Source of the DNA: Medicago truncatula
Lineage: Eukaryota; Streptophyta; Magnoliopsida; Fabales; Fabaceae
DNA length: 64,000 bases
Reading direction: 5' to 3'
Assembly (NCBI RefSeq): GCF_003473485.1
Contig: NC_053042.1
Span: 5,417,501 to 5,481,500 of the forward strand
This document shows positions 58,580 through 64,000 of this stretch, one piece after another. The first letter of the stretch is position 1. Every line of letters begins with the position of its first letter. The translations under genes and the position numbers were made by a program. Under the pieces are notes generated by a model, which did no database searches, was not told the origin of the DNA, and saw only the letters and a program-made list of their open reading frames with translations.

Positions 58580-59679
58580 ATGAAGCCAGCATTTGCAGCT
58601 ATGTTACTTGTGTGTCTTATCCTTAGCTCATTTATGTTCGAAATGTCCATTGCTGGCACTGGTATGTTATAAGCTCAATTGGGAGTATATTACTCTATTA
58701 ATAGTTATTCCTTTATTATACTCTACTCATTTTAAATTTTTGATGGTTGGTTTGAGGGTGAGATGTTTTTTAGGGAAAATAATCATAGTTTAAGATTTTT
58801 TTCCTTAAAAAAACTATTCATAGTTTAAGATTTTTGTACACCGATTAAAAGATTATTTAATTTGATTGATGTAATTTATTTGTACCAATACCTTCTTTTT
58901 TTTTTTTATAATTTATTACTCTAAATAAGATTTTTAAATAGAATATTGAACTACAAAAAATTATACTAATTAAATTAGATCACTGAATTTTAGTAATTTG
59001 TAATTAGAAGTAGAACCTAAAGATAAATTTATTTACAAGTTGAAGTATCTAATTCAAATTATTTATAAGTTTGTAAGGATCTAATTAAAAATCATTTAGA
59101 AGTTTAGGGACTTGATTAAAAGTTTAGGATCTTGGCCCTATTTTTTGCTTTGTTACCTTTGTTATTCCGATGTATCTTGATACTCTTACATTTAGTTTTT
59201 TTAATACTTTTTGTGCTGAATTTTTCAAACTTTCAGTAATATATTTCATTTTAGTTTCTTCAAAAAATAAAAAAGTTCAGGATCTAATTAAATATTTTTG
59301 ACAAATTCAATGACTCCATTACTTCATATTTTTTTCCTTTCATTCAATGATGACCTATTTAAAAATTCACAAATATACTATAGTTCATAGACCTAAAAGA
59401 TCAACTAGTATATTTTTATATGTTACTAGTTTTATTTTGGACATATAGATTCAACAATTGATGATATATATAATACATGAATCAGATTCAGGCCGTTTCT
59501 GTTCCTCCAAATGTGGGCAGAGGTGCTCTAAAGCTGGGATGAAGGACAGATGCATGAAGTTTTGTGGGATATGTTGCGGTAAATGTAAGTGTGTGCCATC
59601 AGGAACTTATGGGAACAAACATGAGTGCCCTTGTTATAGGGACATGAAGAACTCTAAGGGAAAGCCAAAATGCCCTTAA
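58580..59679 (+). CDS. GASA: Snakin/GASA cysteine-rich peptide, 2 exons
   Basis: Exons 58580-58661 and 59486-59679 give 91 residues. Exon 1 encodes the signal peptide ([19 protein letters not shown]). Exon 2 encodes the complete GASA domain with all 12 cysteines in the canonical order: [30 protein letters not shown], and a final C before the last proline. The segment [20 protein letters not shown] is a family hallmark. Length and short spacer between signal peptide and domain fit the snakin-1 subgroup. Family members are gibberellin-responsive secreted peptides with antimicrobial or growth roles. Which applies here cannot be told. Confidence 0.93.
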
Positions 59680-60300
59680 TTAATTTCTTCTCCATATATA
59701 CTCCATCTATATATACAACTTTGTTCCACTACTGGCCTGTATGTATGATGTATATATCTCTATCTTATGAGATATATATGTACTCTTCTTAGCTGATTAA
59801 TCTTTGTGTCATATAGTATTGTGAAAGATAATTGGTATGATGAGAATGGGAATAAATCAGGGTCCTCTATAATGTGTAATGTGTTAATCAGGTTTTATGG
59901 TTTTTTTAAGTTTATAAAATAAATACTTTGATTCTCATGATTGTATCTGTTTGTAATGTAAACTTTTAATTTCTTAATTTTAAATAAACAAATTTTCCTT
60001 TTAGGCTGCTTGAGAATACCCTTTAAAGATAGAATTGGTATCTTTGACAGCAAGCATTTTGTTTGCATTGCTGTATTTTCTATACTTGAGTGTGATTTAA
60101 TCTGCATATTTGTAAGCATAACCAGCAACCATAATTCTAAATTGTGATTACGGCCTAGTGACAGACATTTTGGACAATTATATCGCGGCAAAATGCATCC
60201 AATACGGCTAAAATTGCAATTACCGTGCAGTTTTAGAGACCTCTACAACTTCTATATTATACAGCAATATGAACCTAACTGTTGAATAATCTCTTTTGCT
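59680..60300. other. 3' flanks of convergent GASA and RING genes
   Basis: About 620 bp between two convergent stop codons. No other gene is seen. Confidence 0.45.
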
Positions 60301-62782
60301 CTAGAATAATCTTTTTACTTTATTAATAACTCTCCGGCATACAGGACAAACTTTGCTCTTAGGGTTAGCAATTTGATCCGTCAAAGTAGAGTTGCTCTCC
60401 TCATCCATAATCCTGCACAAAAGCACTCTAATTAGAATCTCATATAATTCCAATTTTAATGCATGTTTGGACTGACATCGAGTTTAGTAAAATCATTGCG
60501 ACGGTATCATTTCATTGAAACTCCAAATTGTGTCAAAATCACAGTGTCACATATGATTTTATCAAACTCATAGTAAATTCAAACATAGATTTAGTGTATA
60601 CCTTTGTGCACAGTCATAGCAAGTGGCACAATGACCGCAAGGAACAAAGAAACAGTTGCGTTGTTCATCAAAACAAATTATGCATAACTTTTCATCATAT
60701 AACTCCTCTGATACATCTGAATTTGTTTCTTCCTTTTCATGAAAAATGTTTGTTCCATATGTCACTGGATTAGGCTGCATCAGAGGTTCGGTTTCAGTTA
60801 CTTCTTGCGCTTCAGCGACATTGTGAATTTCACCATAATCAGCTCCAAGGCATTTCAATATCATAAAAATCACAATCATGAAAACTCCTTCAAAATGAAA
60901 AAGGTAAAAGTCACATATAGATATAAAAAAAATGTAACATAGGAAACAAAGTTTTCATAAATTAATAATAGTTTAATTTAAGGTACCTAAAAGGATTATG
61001 TATGAAAAAACACGAGCCATAAAAGAAATTTCAACAAACCATGCATCATCATCATCATTTCCCTGTAGTCAATACATAGGAACCATAATGAATATACATT
61101 GAAAAAAATATACAATAATATGATATGAATTATAGCAATAATTAGTTAGTCTTACATTTTTTGGCGCTGTTAGAACTAAATAATATGTGATAGGGAAAAA
61201 AAGGTCGAGTTTGCACGATCCATTCCGAGTAGAGCACTTATTCGTGGCTTTCGTAGTATCATATATCTTTGCAGAAACATTGATATGCAAAGTCAAGATT
61301 ATGTTCCTTGCATTCATGTTTAGAATCCCAATTTGGTACCTATCATCTTCCTCGACAATGTATTCAGCTCGTTTACCTGCCAATAGTAGTATCCATAATA
61401 GCAGTAATTAATAACAGAACATAATTTCAACACAAACACCCTGCATTTCATAAGCATATGTGAAGAAATTTATCTAAGTCAGCTGCTATCGCAATTTGAG
61501 TTGCAACATCAATGTTTGTATTGTTACCGCAACTATGCAGCTGTGATTTAGGCCATATTTTACTGCTTTCTACCCCAAAATTATACATTGCAAAGCAACC
61601 ACTATTTAAAATCTTGGTCATAACAGTATCGAATCATATACTGAATTGTACATCGAAAAGATTTTAAACTACTTATCTTCAAGCATAAGCACTTGTGAGA
61701 CCGTTTGTGAGAACTTATAAAAACAGTTTAAGACATGTTTGTAAGCTCTCTAAGATAGCTTATCAAAACAACTTATAGCTTATAAGAAAACAATTTGACT
61801 ATATTTTATCTTTTGTCATGGAAATAGCTTATAATAAGCACTTATATGTGATAACTATAAGCTGCAAATTAAGTTGTTTATCTAAATGTGACCTATATAC
61901 ATTTGATCAGCATTGAAAAAAATGAAAAGTTGCATGCTAAATGCTAGTGCAAAGAATCTAACTATAAACACCTCTTACAGTATAAGCTTTGGAATCAGCT
62001 TACCATTGTTAGGCTCTAGTTTTTCAAACCTTTTTTCTCCTGTGAAACAAGAATGAATCTTTCATCAGAAAAATGAAATTCTTGAAGAATAACATAATAA
62101 AAAGAAAACCTAGATTACAAAGAAATAATAACCTTTAATCACTATCCCCTCAAGCTTATTTAAACTGCTAGCTTCTGCTTCCCACCTCAAACAAATAGTG
62201 GAGCCTTCATTTAACCACAAAGAAATTCCCTAAATATGAAAAAAAATCAAACTAATATCTTCATAGGCTTTAAGACAACATTAGATTAAAAAAAAAAAAA
62301 AAAAAATCTTACCTTGCGACTATATGCTTCAACAACTAAAAACTTCGATGTAGTCCAATTTATTTCGGAATTTAACTCTGGTTTCTCATTGAAAGCATAA
62401 AGATGAATATCATTATTAGCATTGGTATACTCATTTGTCACTTCAATTTGGTCCACAAAAAACGAACGTGATTGTATCAAACGCGATGAGCTTGGACCAA
62501 GAATCAAACGAGCGTCGCCATAGAATCCATATAAAATACTAGTTGAAACTGCAAAAGCAATTCAAATGAAAGAATAAATAAAAAAATAAAAAAAGAATGT
62601 GACAATGTTTTAGAAAGATGATGAAAAGTGTACATGCCACACAAATAAATGGTAAATGTAGCAATAAAGAACGCCATAGTATCTTGCCATCCAATAGAGT
62701 ACTGAGACTGTGTTTGAATTGGAACCATTGAGGATTGGTATGTTGAAGGATTAGGAAATGGTAACCATAGTGATCTTTGCAT
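60301..62782 (-). CDS. Membrane RING-type E3 ubiquitin ligase, APD family, 8 exons
   Basis: Minus-strand exons: 62638-62782, 62313-62548, 62133-62229, 62004-62039, 61156-61376, 60987-61062, 60602-60887 and 60301-60412, about 402 residues in one continuous frame. There is an N-terminal hydrophobic segment (MAFFIATFTIYLC), a long lumenal-type domain (LILGPSSSRL, SFFVDQIEV, YIVEEDDRYQIGILN) and a second membrane segment at about 265-290 (SYIILLGVFMIVIFMIL). A C-terminal C3HC4 RING follows: C-x2-C in LCIICFDE, PCGHCATCYDC and KVCPVCRRVI. This is the layout of the plant ABERRANT POLLEN DEVELOPMENT ligases, which sit in endomembranes. The exon 1 donor is uncertain: a GC donor after 62638 or a weak GT donor after 62641 both keep frame. 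Introns 4 and 7 contain MITE-like sequence. Confidence 0.87.
61667..61895. repeat. MITE-like sequence in APD intron 4
   Basis: Opposed cataagcacttg / ataagcacttat and agcttat / ataagct motifs make this a hairpin-forming non-coding stretch of the kind seen in small TIR elements. Exact ends were not determined. Confidence 0.35.
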
Positions 62783-63504
62783 TGAGATGGAATTTTATTT
62801 TCTTTGTTGTCAATTTTCTTGCATAACAATATAAGGCCTAGAGTACTATATGTTGGAGGGAAGAAAATAATAGATTGAAGAAGACTTGTAGTTGAGATAA
62901 GAATTAGAATTGGAATTAGAATTAGAAGTGTTGTTCGGTTGTTAGTTACTAGCTAGCTTTCTATACTTAACAAACAGCCAACTGTTTTAATGTGAGAATA
63001 TTGGTGGGTATTTGACTGACAAGTATACTTTCATGTGTTAAAAAGCATGAAATGAAATATTATGCATCAAGTCAGTAAGAATGGAGAGGAAACTAATTTA
63101 ATGACTGTTTTTATTTTTTGAGCTGATTTTTACTAAGTAAAATATTTTTTTTATTAATTATTGAGTGCATATTTGAATTGGTTATTGAAAAGAAAAAAAA
63201 ACGCATATATATGTGTGGTCGTTAGAGAGAGAAAAATACCAATTTGATTTTCAGAAATCTTAAATGCCAATCAAGATAAAATGTGTCATAATCATAAAAG
63301 ACTAGTTATATTGGTATATAGATAAGTGGCAAGAATGATATGAAACCCACGCAAAGAACTACGAGATGTTAGATTTAAACTCGATGAAAATATCCGATCT
63401 AACAATACAAGTATAGTCAATCGAACAAGATCTTAGGAATCATAAAAATACTAATTTAACCTACTTTAGATGGATAAATTCACATTTCTTATAACAAAAA
63501 AAAA
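62783..63504. other. Promoter side of the RING gene, otherwise nothing seen
   Basis: AT-rich upstream region with a short GAATTAGAATT-type repeat near 62900. No gene is seen. Confidence 0.4.
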
Positions 63505-63675
63505 AGTTAACGAGTGCCTCGAGACACTCTTTAAAGGTCTTAAATGGTAATTTTTTATGAAAACTTATGTATTTAATGCATTGAAAATTGAACTATTTAA
63601 CTTTTTTAAAGAATAATTTTCTAATTTAAAATGCTTAAAGAATGCTCTAGTAACATTCGTTAACAAGACCCGTAA
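63505..63675. mobile_element. MITE of the aacgagtg family (copy 2)
   Basis: Starts taacgagtgcctcgagacac and ends cattcgttaacaagacccg. The middle (aaaggtcttaaatggtaa...gaataattttctaatttaaaatgctta) aligns with the element at 35800-35960 in the PRISE copy B promoter. Confidence 0.6.
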
Positions 63676-64000
63676 GAAAATGCATCTTTTTTCTAGAGTG
63701 CCCAATTAATCCTTTAATTTTACTTAAATTATCTTTTAATTCAATTTAAAATACCAATTTGTCAGCTAAGATTCCAAAGACTTGCTCCCAAGTACCTTCT
63801 TTTTTTTTTTTTACCAAAGTAAACTTAATTTATATCACAAAACTATGGTTATTAGCCCAACAAATCGTCACTCTCACAAGTGTAAGGGCAGGGTTGATAT
63901 GCGGCGGGACAAGGGCGACCATCTTAGACCTAGAAATATAAGTTTAACATAAGGCCCTAAAATATATTTAAAAAAATAGAGATTCATAACCCCAAAAATG

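Overview
This is a plant nuclear window. Genes have GT-AG introns, the intergenic DNA is AT-rich, and repeats are dense. The repeat families (tRNA-derived SINEs, Stowaway and Mutator-type MITEs, hAT relics, LINEs, LTR remnants) and the proteins look like those of a legume, most probably Medicago truncatula or a close relative. That species call is recognition from memory, not a search.

Layout. 1-391: MITE-like element at the window edge. 855-4060 (+): acyl-CoA-binding protein ACBP3, with a SINE in intron 1. 6100-7650: decayed LINE (-). 7712-9230: a Mutator-type MITE, a hAT-like element carrying a nested Stowaway, and a SINE. 11380-11760: possible LTR remnant. 13930-16227 (+): intronless SBT1-type subtilase with a hAT MITE just after its stop codon. 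16970-23333: a four-level nest of transposons, each layer bounded by its own target-site duplication. 23553-24666: a MITE with a 9-bp duplication, then a hAT relic. 25193-27000 (+): syntaxin-6-N-domain protein that lacks a SNARE motif.

27400-42080 is the most interesting block. It is an array of three progesterone-5-beta-reductase/iridoid-synthase-like (PRISE) genes on the minus strand: A (30475-31827, frameshifted), B (34011-35648, intact) and C (39192-41938, intact). Each lies next to a copy or relic of a small secreted cysteine-peptide gene on the plus strand. Only the peptide copy next to C (38336-38647) is intact; its four cysteines are exactly seven residues apart. The array shows exon-level mosaicism, a GC-AG first intron shared by all copies, copy-specific MITEs in promoters and introns, and three older PRISE relics.

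45892-48836 (-): DUF620 protein. 49559-53190: TIR element, LINE and SINE insertions, two with clear target-site duplications. 57183-57316: (TC)67 microsatellite. 58580-59679 (+): snakin/GASA peptide. 60301-62782 (-): membrane RING E3 ligase of the APD family, eight exons.

The single-copy genes are ordinary housekeeping, membrane-traffic and secretory genes with no evident shared pathway. The PRISE/peptide array is the one place where neighbouring genes were duplicated together. Exon borders were derived by hand from splice consensus, frame continuity and family knowledge. No RNA or database evidence was available.
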